Notes: generated from the letters alone by a model not told the origin. Shown: positions 25,305 to 32,981, counted from the stretch's first letter. The stretch: 64,000 bases of DNA from Lelliottia jeotgali (GCA_002271215.1 CP018628.1:1798001-1862000), one strand, 5' to 3'. Made by a program: numbers and translations.

Positions 25305-26003
25305 TTATTTATTCAGAGTGGCGGTGTAGCTTGGGACTTCAATGCCGTAGCGACTGGCCGGGAAGAATTTTAATTGACTATCTCCGGCAAGTGATGTTTT
25401 TGCCTGAGCAGTCAGCGTCTGACCCGGAAGAATATACGTTTGCTTAATTTTCATTTGCGTACCTGAAGGCTGAGCCACCAGATTTTCAGCCATACGAACG
25501 ACATAAGGTGAATCATTTTTAACGGTGACAGTGTTACCGGATGCAGACCATTTCAGCAGTGTCCAGGCATCTTTTACGACCGCAAGACTTGCCGGATGAA
25601 TCAGTACCGGAATATCCTGACGAATATTAATGGACACTCGGCTGTGATCGCTTTTTGTTTTCGGTGGAATGCCTTCAAAGGTTACGCGCTTCAAATGCTC
25701 TGTCGTTAATGGAGCATCAGTTGCCAGAATAAAACGCAGCTGCTGGGTCTGTCCATCTTCGACACGGGTGACGGGTTGGGTGACGGTCAGATGTGTACCT
25801 GTGTCGCCAGGAATATCGACAATATTGGTATATAGAAGGGAAGGATGCGGGTCGGTATTCTTAACATTAATACTGCCGCCTTTATCCTGCTCTTCAATAA
25901 TAAGCAGCGAGGATTCGGGAACCATCCCCGTTGCCAGTGCAGCGGCGGATTTAATAATAAGTAATAATGTAATAAGTTTTGCAGATTTATTCAGGTGAAT
26001 CAT
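25305..26003 (-). CDS. Periplasmic fimbrial chaperone (PapD family)
   Basis: The 232-residue protein has a signal peptide (about 1-24), the PapD N-domain with TRVEDGQTQQLRF, the F1-G1 region with IPPKTKSDHSRVSINIRQDIPVLIHP, and a C-domain. It holds subunits by donor-strand complementation until they reach the usher. GGAG precedes the ATG. It is first in the minus-strand operon and diverges from the second pilin gene. Confidence 0.9.
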   Translation of the reverse strand: MIHLNKSAKLITLLLIIKSAAALATGMVPESSLLIIEEQDKGGSINVKNTDPHPSLLYTNIVDIPGDTGTHLTVTQPVTRVEDGQTQQLRFILATDAPLTTEHLKRVTFEGIPPKTKSDHSRVSINIRQDIPVLIHPASLAVVKDAWTLLKWSASGNTVTVKNDSPYVVRMAENLVAQPSGTQMKIKQTYILPGQTLTAQAKTSLAGDSQLKFFPASRYGIEVPSYTATLNK

Positions 26004-26133
26004 ATTATCTCCAGTCGGTAATTGAATTATATTAAAAGGCGGAGGCTGATGACGAACATCGCTATCCGATGCCGTGCATTCTAATTAGGTGCATTGTCAA
26101 AATCAGCTCGAAAATAAATCAAAAATAAAGCCG

Positions 26134-26259
26134 ATTTTGAGTCCGATTTTGCGATCTATTTATTTGCGAGATAGAAAAATAGCGATATATCATTAACTTC
26201 TGAGCACATTCGATAAGGGTATTCTTAATATGGATGCTGTATTTACCCGTACTCAAAAT
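26134..26259. promoter_or_regulatory. Divergent fimbrial promoter region with repeated ACTCAA/TTGAGT words
   Basis: ATTTTGAGT (26134-26142) and its exact inverse ACTCAAAAT (26251-26259) flank the probable promoter of the 26271 pilin. The first is part of TTGAGTCCGATTTT, shared with the other pilin leader. CCGATTTT is directly repeated at 26131 and 26143. The rest of 26004-26270 is AT-rich and holds no gene. Confidence 0.55.
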
Positions 26260-26270
26260 GGGAACTGGCA

Positions 26271-26933
26271 ATGATAAAATCATTAATGCGTGCAACAGCG
26301 CTTATCCCGCTACTGCTTTCACCTTATGTCATGGCCGCTGATACCGCGATTATCAAAGTTCAGGCCACACTGATGATGGGTTCCTGCACGCCTTCGCTGG
26401 ATAACGGCGGGCTGCTGGATTTTGGCGGCTTTCCCATTGACCATCTCTATGAAGATACGCCAAGCGGATTGGATACACGCAATATTAGCCTGCATATCAC
26501 CTGTTCTGAACCTGTCGCGTTGGCCTACACTTTTCAGGATGACCGCAGCGATACGCTGGACGGCGGCAGTGCGGATATTGCCACTTATGGATTTGGCATC
26601 GGCAAAACCGCAGGGGGCGTCAATATCGGCCATTATTATCTCTACCTGGTCGGCCCCGATACGCCGGTGGTCAATAATGCTCCGGCCCGCACGATCTTCT
26701 CTGACAATAACGGCGCTGACTGGAACCTGGCCTCCAGCTCAACCCGGGCGTCGAACAGCGGCAGCAATCTGGCGGCCTTCTCCGATACCCAGGATTTCAC
26801 CCATCCGCTGGCCGTTGAAACTGCCGAGGTGGAATTGTCGGTCCACCCGATCGTCCAGAGCCGCAAAACGCTGGCCCTGACGGACGACCAGCCGTATGAA
26901 GGGCTTGCGACGATAAGCCTGGTGTATCTCTAA
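26271..26933 (+). CDS. DUF1120-type fimbrial subunit, divergent from the chaperone-usher operon
   Basis: The 220-residue secreted protein has a signal peptide ending near VMA|ADTAIIK. It is a paralogue of the 20586-21278 product. Both have the segment IKVQ/LKVQ-TL-MGSCTP-L--GG-DFG/DYG near the N-terminus and ALTDDQP.../AITDDTP... then ATIS-YL at the C-terminus. The single Cys pair (SCTP...ITCSEP) fits a pilin fold. Having two paralogous pilins at both ends of the cluster, each with the same upstream word, suggests alternative or co-polymerised subunits (inference). Confidence 0.8.
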   Translation: MIKSLMRATALIPLLLSPYVMAADTAIIKVQATLMMGSCTPSLDNGGLLDFGGFPIDHLYEDTPSGLDTRNISLHITCSEPVALAYTFQDDRSDTLDGGSADIATYGFGIGKTAGGVNIGHYYLYLVGPDTPVVNNAPARTIFSDNNGADWNLASSSTRASNSGSNLAAFSDTQDFTHPLAVETAEVELSVHPIVQSRKTLALTDDQPYEGLATISLVYL

Positions 26934-27030
26934 GCCTTGTAAAAAGGTGTTGCATTTTACCGGTCAAAAAGCCTGGCGATTAACTTTCTTGTAGCTACGC
27001 TTAAACAGGTAACCTATAGCGGGAGGGGTT

Positions 27031-27243
27031 ATGTTGACTCATTCTGAAGCCAAACGGTGGGCGTCGGTAATGCTGAAATCAGCGTTATGCGATGGGATGC
27101 AAACGGAGGAGATTTCTCGTCAGGTACACCTGGTCTGCGATCATCACGGGCGGGAGTGTCTGGAGGAGTTAATTGAAGAGATCTTAATTGAAGCAGGACG
27201 AATAGGGCCTAAGCACAGCAATGGTGAAATTCACCATCACTAA
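27031..27243 (+). CDS. Small protein of unknown function (70 aa)
   Basis: Not recognised. It has a strong GGGAGGGG ribosome site before the ATG and good coding character. The product is soluble and helical, with acidic ECLEELIEEILIEAG in the middle and a histidine-rich tail (HSNGEIHHH). Two Cys (C20 and the one in VCDHHGRECLEE) with neighbouring His could bind a metal. It lies between the fimbrial cluster and the broken chemoreceptor. A perfect hairpin without a T-run (27296-27319) lies between it and the convergent gene. Confidence 0.7.
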   Translation: MLTHSEAKRWASVMLKSALCDGMQTEEISRQVHLVCDHHGRECLEELIEEILIEAGRIGPKHSNGEIHHH

Positions 27244-28635
27244 GCTTCAATATTCTGCTAACCGTTTTCACCCATCACGATGTTCTCACGCTGGATCCGG
27301 GAGCGTTTCCGCTCCCGGACAGCCGGTTTAGAAAATTTCCTTCACTTTGAATAGTGACACTGAACGTGACAGCAGATTTGCCTGCTCGTTCACGCCAGAA
27401 GCCGTAGTGGCTACCTCTTCGACTAACGCGGCGTTTTGCTGCGTCACATGATCCATCTGGGTGATCGCCACGCGAATCTGCTCAACGCCACGACTTTGCT
27501 CTTCCGATGCCAGCGCGATATTTTCCATCATTACGTTAACTTTACTGACCGCTCCGCTGATATCCAGCATCGTCCGGCTGGTTTTATTGGCAAGCTCTGC
27601 CCCTTCCTGGATGTACAGCGTTGATTCATTAATCAGCGTCGTTATCTCTTTTGCGGAATCAGTACAGCGGCGGGCAAGATTTCTTACTTCGCCAGCAACC
27701 ACCGCAAAACCACGCCCGGACTGGCCTGCACGTGCCGCTTCTACTGCGGCGTTAAGCGCCAGAATGTTGGTCTGGAACGCAATACTGTCGATGACGCTGA
27801 TGATCTCCACCATTTTCTGCGCGCTTTGACTGATGGCATCCATCTTCTTCATCATATCGCGCATCTGTTCTTCGCCTTCGTTGGCAATCCCGGCGGCATT
27901 CTGCACCATCTGCGACGCCTGCAGCGCATTATCCGTGTTTTGTTTTACCGTTGCGGTGATCTGCTCCATGCTCGCCGCCGTCTCGACCACGGCTGCGGCT
28001 TGCTCCTCGGTACGACGCGAGAGATCGCCATTGCCGGATGATATTTCCTGCGTGCCAATATTGATGGATTCGACGCCCTGGCGAATAGAGACCACCGTCG
28101 AATTCAGCTCCGCCTGCATGGTCTGCAATGCGCCGAACAGCATACCAATTTCATTTCTGTTGGCCACGTGGATATCGCCGGTCAGATCGCCTTTGCCAAT
28201 ATATTCAAAATGCTGAGCCACCTCCTGCAATGGCAGGATCAACATCTTGCGCATCCAGATATTGATAATAATAAACAATACCCCAGCCAGAATAAGCATG
28301 GCGATCATAATAAGCAGGGCAAAGTGATAAGAACTGTTGCTGAAATTAATCACCTGGTTGAGATTATGTTGGGTGGTATCGATATATGAATGGTATTCAT
28401 TATCCCACGCCTGGCGCGCCTGCAAAGTCGCACGACTACTATCGGCTAAGGCGGTTTTGAGTTTTAGCGGATCATTGATGTTGATGACCTGGTCGGTATT
28501 ATGATTCAACACGCTGACTTGCTGATCGTAGCGGTCTTTCATTCTGGCGCCTACCTCAGGCTCGATAGTTGAAAGACCGGGGATTTTGACAAACATCTGG
28601 TACTGCTGAGCGGCAGTCTGGGTAATGACTCCAAC

Positions 28636-29139
28636 TTACTGATAGTGTTTTATGTTCAGATAATGCCCGATGACCTTGTCATGCAGCTCCACCGATTTTG
28701 AGAACGACAGTGACTTCCGTCCCAGCCTTGCCAGATGTTGTCTCAGATTCAGGTTATGTCGCTCAATGCGCTGAGTGTAACGCTTGCTGATAACGTGCAG
28801 CTTTCCCTTCAGGCGTGATTCATAAAGCGGCCAGCCATCCGTCATCCATACCACCACATCAAAGACCGACAGCAGCTCCAGAAGACGCTCCAGTGTGGCC
28901 AGAGTACGCTCACCAAAGACGTGTGCCACCACCGTCCTGCGCATCCTGTCATAGGCGTAAAATAACCAGCGCTGACGTGATTTAGCCCCGACGTAGCCCC
29001 ACTGTTCGTCCATTTCCGCGCAGACAATGACGTCACTGCCCGGTTGTATGCGCGATGTTACCGGCTCCGGCCTGAGTTTTTTAAGTGCCGTAAAATCGTG
29101 TTGAGGCCAACGCCCATAATGCGGGCACTGGCACGGCAC
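28636..29139 (-). CDS. insB: IS1 InsB (transposase C-terminal part)
   Basis: The 167-residue product holds the DDE catalytic domain: Asp in [12 protein letters not shown], Asp in [11 protein letters not shown], and the Glu helix near [16 protein letters not shown]. The active transposase is the InsAB' fusion made by -1 frameshifting at the A6C run (near 29073-29085, minus strand), where insA and insB overlap by 82 bases. As a free protein InsB is probably inactive. Confidence 0.95.
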   Translation of the reverse strand: MPCQCPHYGRWPQHDFTALKKLRPEPVTSRIQPGSDVIVCAEMDEQWGYVGAKSRQRWLFYAYDRMRRTVVAHVFGERTLATLERLLELLSVFDVVVWMTDGWPLYESRLKGKLHVISKRYTQRIERHNLNLRQHLARLGRKSLSFSKSVELHDKVIGHYLNIKHYQ

Positions 29140-29333
29140 CCAACCCCATTCATAGCCATATCAATGATTTTCTGATGTGTACCGGGTTGAGAGGCGGTGT
29201 AAGTGAAGCTGATTTGCCATGTTTTACGGCAGTGAGAGCAGAGATAGCGCTGATGTCCGGCAGTGCTTTTACCGTTACGCACGACGCCTTCGGTAGCTGA
29301 ACAAGTGGGACATCTGATGGAAATGGAAGCCAC
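29058..29333 (-). CDS. insA: IS1 InsA (DNA-binding repressor)
   Basis: The 91-residue protein has a zinc-finger-like [14 protein letters not shown]...YLCSHC segment and a helix-turn-helix ([20 protein letters not shown]). It binds the IS1 ends and represses transposition unless frameshifting extends it into InsB. Confidence 0.95.
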   Translation of the reverse strand: MASISIRCPTCSATEGVVRNGKSTAGHQRYLCSHCRKTWQISFTYTASQPGTHQKIIDMAMNGVGCRASARIMGVGLNTILRHLKNSGRSR

Positions 29334-29721
29334 GCAAGCACCTTAAAATCACCATCATACACTAAATCAGTAAGTTGGCAGCATTACCGCAGTCTGCAAC
29401 TCATTGCGGACACTCTCCTGCACTGCTGGCTCATCGATATCATCGCCGTGGGTTTTTGCCTGTGCGGCGGAATCAATAATAATACGCGCGCGCAAGATGG
29501 CATCGCGCACGGCGTTCAGGGCTTTCTGTTCTCCGGCATTATAACTTAACGTTTGAATATCATTATTACTGCGGTGCAGGAAATAGAGCCCAAGACCGCT
29601 CGAAAGAATAAGCATTAACGTAAAGGATGTCAGAACGATCAATAGCCCTACGCTGATTTTAATATTTTTCAAAATAAACTCCTTTATAACCTGTGTCGAT
29701 ATAACACCACGCTTGGGAGGG

Positions 29722-29748
29722 TTATCGGCAGGTGAAAAGGGGGCTTGA
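29722..29748 (-). promoter_or_regulatory. Sigma-28 (FliA) promoter of the interrupted chemoreceptor gene
   Basis: The minus strand reads TCAAGCCC-N11-GCCGATAA. The -10 matches the flagellar class 3 consensus (GCCGATAA) perfectly, the spacer is exact, and TCAAG is a common -35 start. It lies about 50 bases upstream of the TTG start codon. Confidence 0.88.
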
Positions 29749-29869
29749 TTGGCATAACCGACAAAATCAGCCTAAAACGGAAATATGACGTTTACGGTTT
29801 TATCTGGCGGGAAAATCGATATTTAAACTTGATGATCCGCATGCGTATGACGAGAGGAGGGGATTTGCC

Positions 29870-30010
29870 AAAAAAAAGCCCACTAAAAAGTGGGCAAGAA
29901 ATACTGGAAGCAATGTGAGCAATGTCGTACTGAATACCTGAGTGTTTTGCTCAACTATTCAGTGTTGAGAAAGATAATCTTTCTCAACAAAAGATGCAAC
30001 CCCATCTTTT
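29870..30010 (-). ncRNA. Candidate small RNA ending at an orphan minus-strand terminator
   Basis: A strong intrinsic terminator (GCCCACT-TTTT-AGTGGGC then eight Ts, 29895 to 29870) points along the minus strand where no minus-strand gene ends. Upstream are two more perfect hairpins, CAAAAGATG/CATCTTTTG and GAGAAAGAT/ATCTTTCTC (about 29965-30015). A transcript of about 110-140 nt with three stems would fit a regulatory RNA. The 5' end is a guess. Alternatively the structure stops antisense transcription out of yeaQ. The region 29673-30152 holds no protein gene. Confidence 0.4.
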
Positions 30011-30055
30011 GTGTGGCGTGAGATTTTTTATTGGTGATAAAACACGCAAACAAAC

Positions 30056-30100
30056 TTTGTGATGCCTATCACAAATTTCATTTTTGAAATCCTGTGCTAT
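30056..30100 (+). promoter_or_regulatory. CRP site and -10 upstream of yeaQ
   Basis: TGTGA-TGCCTA-TCACA (30058-30073) is a perfect CRP consensus. TGCTAT (30095-30100) fits a weak -10, placing the CRP centre at about -41.5, the class II position. The site is symmetric, so it could also act on a minus-strand transcript. Confidence 0.7.
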
Positions 30101-30152
30101 CCTTTTCTGTGTCGTTGATTTGATGACAAAAAACCATACAGAGAGGAAAGCT

Positions 30153-30401
30153 ATGGGAATTTTATCCTGGATTATCTTTGGGCTTATTGCGGGGATTCTG
30201 GCGAAGTGGATCATGCCAGGCAAAGATGGCGGCGGATTCTTCGTCACAGTAATTCTTGGGATCGTGGGCGCCGTAGTCGGTGGCTGGATCAGCACCTTGC
30301 TCGGTTTTGGTAAAGTCGATGGTTTCAACATCGGCAGCTTTGCTGTTGCGGTGATTGGTGCGCTGGTAGTTCTGTTTGCCTACAGAAAAATCAAAAGCTA
30401 A
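30153..30401 (+). CDS. yeaQ: YeaQ, transglycosylase-associated-family membrane protein
   Basis: This 82-residue GlsB/YeaQ/YmgE-family protein is almost identical to E. coli YeaQ. It has three hydrophobic segments separated by Gly-rich turns (GKDGGGFF, GIVGAVVGG). It is a general-stress inner-membrane protein with no known biochemical activity. The start MGILSW at 30153 has GAGAGGAAAG upstream. A terminator follows at 30415. Confidence 0.95.
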   Translation: MGILSWIIFGLIAGILAKWIMPGKDGGGFFVTVILGIVGAVVGGWISTLLGFGKVDGFNIGSFAVAVIGALVVLFAYRKIKS

Positions 30402-30414
30402 GAGTCAAAGCATC

Positions 30415-30437
30415 GAAAAAAGGCTGCCAGTGAGCAG
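30415..30437 (+). terminator. Terminator of yeaQ
   Basis: The stem AGGCTGC / GCAGCCT is followed by TTTTTT. The A-rich left flank makes it usable in both directions, so it may also end the yoaK-yoaJ transcript. Confidence 0.9.
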
Positions 30438-30457
30438 CCTTTTTTACACGTAATCCA

Positions 30458-30532
30458 TCACCACCAGCCGAACTGGGTGCCCGCGACGGCGACGAGTGCG
30501 ACGATTAACATAATAATAGTTGTCTTGCGCAT
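30458..30532 (-). CDS. yoaJ: YoaJ, 24-residue membrane small protein
   Basis: The 24-codon frame starts MRKTTIIMLIVAL and ends GTQFGWW, matching E. coli YoaJ in length, in the KTTIIM start and in the GWW end. It is a single hydrophobic helix. Its ATG directly follows the yoaK stop (TAA-ATG), implying translational coupling. No function is known. Confidence 0.88.
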   Translation of the reverse strand: MRKTTIIMLIVALVAVAGTQFGWW

Positions 30533-30631
30533 TTACGCCCCCGGAGCGGCGTAACCGCCGACAAAAAACCACGTTAAAAAAACCACTGCCGTTATAAAAA
30601 TAACGACCGGGAAAATAATTCCGATCCTCAT
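30533..30631 (-). CDS. yoaK: YoaK, 32-residue membrane small protein
   Basis: The 32-residue hydrophobic protein starts MRIGIIFPVVIFIT and ends GGYAAPGA, nearly identical to E. coli YoaK. GGGATG lies just before the ATG. It forms a two-gene unit with yoaJ, downstream of dgcP's 3' end in the same direction (42 bases). E. coli YoaK and YoaJ are known to be made and located in the membrane; their role is open. Confidence 0.9.
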   Translation of the reverse strand: MRIGIIFPVVIFITAVVFLTWFFVGGYAAPGA

Positions 30632-30673
30632 AACATCCCCTTTCTGATTTCCTTGCCCGCAGAGTGTACGGGG

Positions 30674-31702
30674 TTACTCTTCGCGGAGAAAGCGCGTTTT
30701 GCGTTTCCCTTTTTTATCCAGATACATCGCCGTATCCGCCGTGCGCAGTGCGCTGTCTGCATCCATTCCGTCTGGATCGACCGCGACCACGCCTAAGCTG
30801 GCGCCTGGGTAGACAAGATGCACATTTCCCAGCCAATACTCACCGGCAATCGAAGCGCTGATCTGGGTTCTGAGAATATTAATTTGCGCATTGTCGGCGT
30901 CGGTATCGCCCTTGCTAAGACAGGCAACCAAAAATTCATCGCCCCCAAGTCTGCCAACAATGTCGTCTTCGGTTTGACCGTCGATCAAACGCTTACCCAC
31001 CTCAACTAAAAACTGATCGCCCGTCTCGTGACCAAAGCGATCGTTGATGAGTTTGAAATCATCCAGATCGATGTAGGCAATGATGGCATTGCGCTTGAGA
31101 TGCCGCGCCAGCGAGAAGAGGGTGGTGAGGTTATCAAAAATCGCACGACGGTTGGGTAAACCGGTCAGCGCATCGGTATAGGAATGTGCGATCAGTGCCG
31201 CATTTGCTTCGCGCAGTTGCATCACCAGCGACTCTTTCTGAATGTACTGAGCAATGAGACCGGCGAAAAGTTGCAGAACCTGCTCCCCCCGGTCGCTCAA
31301 CGTCTGCTTTTGCGTACTGGCCGCGCAGAGCGTTCCATACAGCGAGCCATCAGCCAGATGAATGGGAATGCTGACATAGGTGGTGATGCCGAGCGCTTTG
31401 GCCGCGTCGCAATCCGCCCAGTGTTCCGCCACTTCGTTGCTGAAAAAGCAGTTGCTGTCGATGGCGCGTTTGCACAGGGTGTCGCCCCAGGGCACGCTCA
31501 GCCCTTCGGGGATCTGCATCTGTTTGCTGTTACGGGCATAAAGAATGTGCTGCAAACGCGCGTTAATATCGACTTTCGTCAGATAGGTCGATTCCATATC
31601 GGTAACAATCTCCAGCATCTCCAGGAGCTGACGCACCAGGCTTTCAAGAGATTGTTCAGTGGCGAGGGTTTCTGAAACACGGGCAAGAATAATATCCGAC
31701 AT
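30674..31702 (-). CDS. dgcP: DgcP (YeaP), GAF-domain diguanylate cyclase
   Basis: The 342-residue protein has an N-terminal GAF domain (about 20-165, with TLCKRAI) and a C-terminal GGDEF domain with the active site GRLGGDEFLV intact. It makes c-di-GMP; the E. coli homologue sits at the cell pole. The start at 31702 (MSDIILARVS) matches E. coli; the frame is open 71 codons further upstream but has no family support. Confidence 0.94.
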   Translation of the reverse strand: MSDIILARVSETLATEQSLESLVRQLLEMLEIVTDMESTYLTKVDINARLQHILYARNSKQMQIPEGLSVPWGDTLCKRAIDSNCFFSNEVAEHWADCDAAKALGITTYVSIPIHLADGSLYGTLCAASTQKQTLSDRGEQVLQLFAGLIAQYIQKESLVMQLREANAALIAHSYTDALTGLPNRRAIFDNLTTLFSLARHLKRNAIIAYIDLDDFKLINDRFGHETGDQFLVEVGKRLIDGQTEDDIVGRLGGDEFLVACLSKGDTDADNAQINILRTQISASIAGEYWLGNVHLVYPGASLGVVAVDPDGMDADSALRTADTAMYLDKKGKRKTRFLREE

Positions 31703-31832
31703 GACGTAGGTAGACTCCCATGCAGAAGACGCCAGTATCTGCATGTTGTGCTGAATTTTTCGGCTGGGGCATAGTAGAACACGAATACAGGAAATTTTAT
31801 ATATTGTCGCGGTGGGTGCCGCTGGGCAGGCG

Positions 31833-31907
31833 AAAAAAAGCCCCGCCGTTAAGTGCGGGGCAAAAGACATCTTGATTACGGAATGATGTTCTCTGGTCAT
31901 TGAGAAC
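31833..31907 (-). ncRNA. Candidate small RNA between dgcP and yoaF
   Basis: The minus strand has TATAGT (31919-31914) as a good -10, then about 75 bases, then a strong intrinsic terminator (GCCCCGC-ACTTAAC-GGCGGGGC and seven Ts, 31861 to 31833), all upstream of dgcP and with no minus-strand gene to terminate. The -35 is not convincing. Alternatively it is a leader/attenuator for dgcP. The 302-base gap 31703-32005 holds nothing else. Confidence 0.45.
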
Positions 31908-32005
31908 GCAGCCACTATAGGTTTAAAAAGTGCAGGTTTAATGGAGAAATCATGGAGAAAATGGCGAAGACTGGGTACGCTTTAGGCTCTGTACATTGAA
32001 AGGAT

Positions 32006-32254
32006 ATGACAATGCGATATCTGTTACTGGCGATGATTCTGCCGTTAGCCGCCTGTTCGACCCCACCTGAAGCGCCAAAACCCCCGCAAATTGGTATGGC
32101 TAATCCTGCTGCCGTGTATTGCGTGAAGAAGGGCGGAGAGCGCGTTCCCGTGCAAAGTCCGCAGGGCGTTCGCACCGAATGCAAACTGCCGGGTGGGGAA
32201 GTGATCGATGAGTGGGATCTGTTCCGTCGCGATCACCCAACGCCTGCCTCGTGA
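32006..32254 (+). CDS. yoaF: YoaF, outer-membrane lipoprotein (DUF333)
   Basis: The 82-residue protein has a lipobox LPLAAC (Cys near residue 17) and a DUF333 core NPAAVYCVKKGG...GGEVIDEWDLFRRDH. The residues after Cys (STPPE) lack the Asp that retains lipoproteins in the inner membrane, so Lol export is expected. GAAAGGA precedes the ATG; a second Met two codons on is an alternative. Confidence 0.88.
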   Translation: MTMRYLLLAMILPLAACSTPPEAPKPPQIGMANPAAVYCVKKGGERVPVQSPQGVRTECKLPGGEVIDEWDLFRRDHPTPAS

Positions 32255-32336
32255 CAGTTAAGTAGCGACTGCGATACACTTCTCTTTAGGAATTATCTCA
32301 GCCCATGCGGCTGGCAACCGACACCGAGAGAGAAGT

Positions 32337-32642
32337 ATGTTTCAGTTAAAACCGGGCAGCCTGTGTATGGTCATTGGCGCCCGCACCGCCGCCGGGCGGC
32401 GCAATATCGGCAAATCCGTTGAGCTTTTTGAACTCTGCAAGCCTGGCCTGCGTTTTCTGAATCCGATCAATGGTGTGATGACCGAACTGCCCGCGAGCGC
32501 CGACCGCGCCCTGTGGCTGGTCACTGGCGACGTTTATGCGGTTGATAATCAGCATGGTTTTGCCTTTGTGCGCCCGGAACATCTCCTGCCGCTGACGCCG
32601 GATGACGCATCACACACTCTCGACGAATTAACGTTCAGCTAA
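32337..32642 (+). CDS. Protein of unknown function (101 aa)
   Basis: Not recognised. It is a soluble beta-rich protein, MFQLKPGSLCMVIGARTAAGRRN at the start (first 23 residues, given here by their range 1-23) and TLDELTFS at the end, suggestive of a small barrel (KOW/SH3-like) but unproven. It converges on yeaO with a 15-base overlap. It is not in this place in E. coli K-12 as far as recalled. Confidence 0.65.
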   Translation: MFQLKPGSLCMVIGARTAAGRRNIGKSVELFELCKPGLRFLNPINGVMTELPASADRALWLVTGDVYAVDNQHGFAFVRPEHLLPLTPDDASHTLDELTFS

Positions 32643-32981
32643 CTGGCGCAGCCAGTCGGCTAACACCAGGGCGTGATTCTGTTGGGTATTCTTTGCGCCG
32701 TACAACAGCGTCACGGTTTGGTTTTTAGCGAGGGCGGCAACGCGTTTGCCCTCGTCCATCTGCTGAGCCAGTTCCTGCTGGTACGCCTCGCGAAAAGCGC
32801 TGAAATCAAGCACTTCACCGTGAAAGGCTTTACGTAATTCGCTGGAAGGCGTCAGCGCTTTGCACCACTCATCAAACGCCAGATCCTCTTTTTTCACGCC
32901 GCGCGGCCACAGTCTGTCGACCAGAATGCGATAACCGTCGTCCGGGCTCGCGGCGTCATACACCCGTTTACACTGAATCAT
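32628..32981 (-). CDS. yeaO: YeaO, DUF488 family protein
   Basis: The 117-residue protein has the DUF488 signature RLWPRGVKKEDLAFDEW near residues 24-40 and TLLYGAKNTQQNHALVL near the C-terminus. Function unknown. Its start overlaps the stop of the DUF523 gene by 14 bases, so the two are one unit. Confidence 0.9.
   Translation of the reverse strand: MIQCKRVYDAASPDDGYRILVDRLWPRGVKKEDLAFDEWCKALTPSSELRKAFHGEVLDFSAFREAYQQELAQQMDEGKRVAALAKNQTVTLLYGAKNTQQNHALVLADWLRQLAER

Larger units (their letters stand above)
28621..29388 (-). mobile_element. IS1-family element, complete (768 bp)
   Basis: Exactly 768 bp, with inverted ends beginning GGTAATGACTCCAACTTACT (left) and GGTAATGCTGCCAACTTACT (right, inverted). 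It is flanked by the direct repeat GCAGTCTG (28613-28620 and 29389-29396), an 8-bp target duplication. It carries intact insA and insB and the frameshift site. It should be transposition-competent. Confidence 0.97.
27328..29672 (-). pseudogene. Methyl-accepting chemotaxis receptor, interrupted by IS1
   Basis: The N-terminal part (29672 to 29389: TTG start with AAGGAG 6 bases upstream, first membrane segment 9-29, start of the helical periplasmic domain) and the C-terminal part (28612 to 27328: second membrane segment, HAMP, and the signalling hairpin with AFQTNILALNAAVEAARAG) rejoin in frame when IS1 and one copy of the 8-bp target duplication are removed (ELQTA-AQQYQM), giving 522 residues. 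There is no C-terminal NWETF pentapeptide. A sigma-28 promoter at 29722-29748 shows flagellar control. No other lesion is seen, so the insertion looks recent. Confidence 0.93.

Noticed and set aside
27296..27319. Terminator between the 27031 gene and the chemoreceptor gene
   Set aside because: The stem TCCGGGAGCG/CGCTCCCGGA is perfect but there is no T-run on either strand; kept only as a hairpin note.
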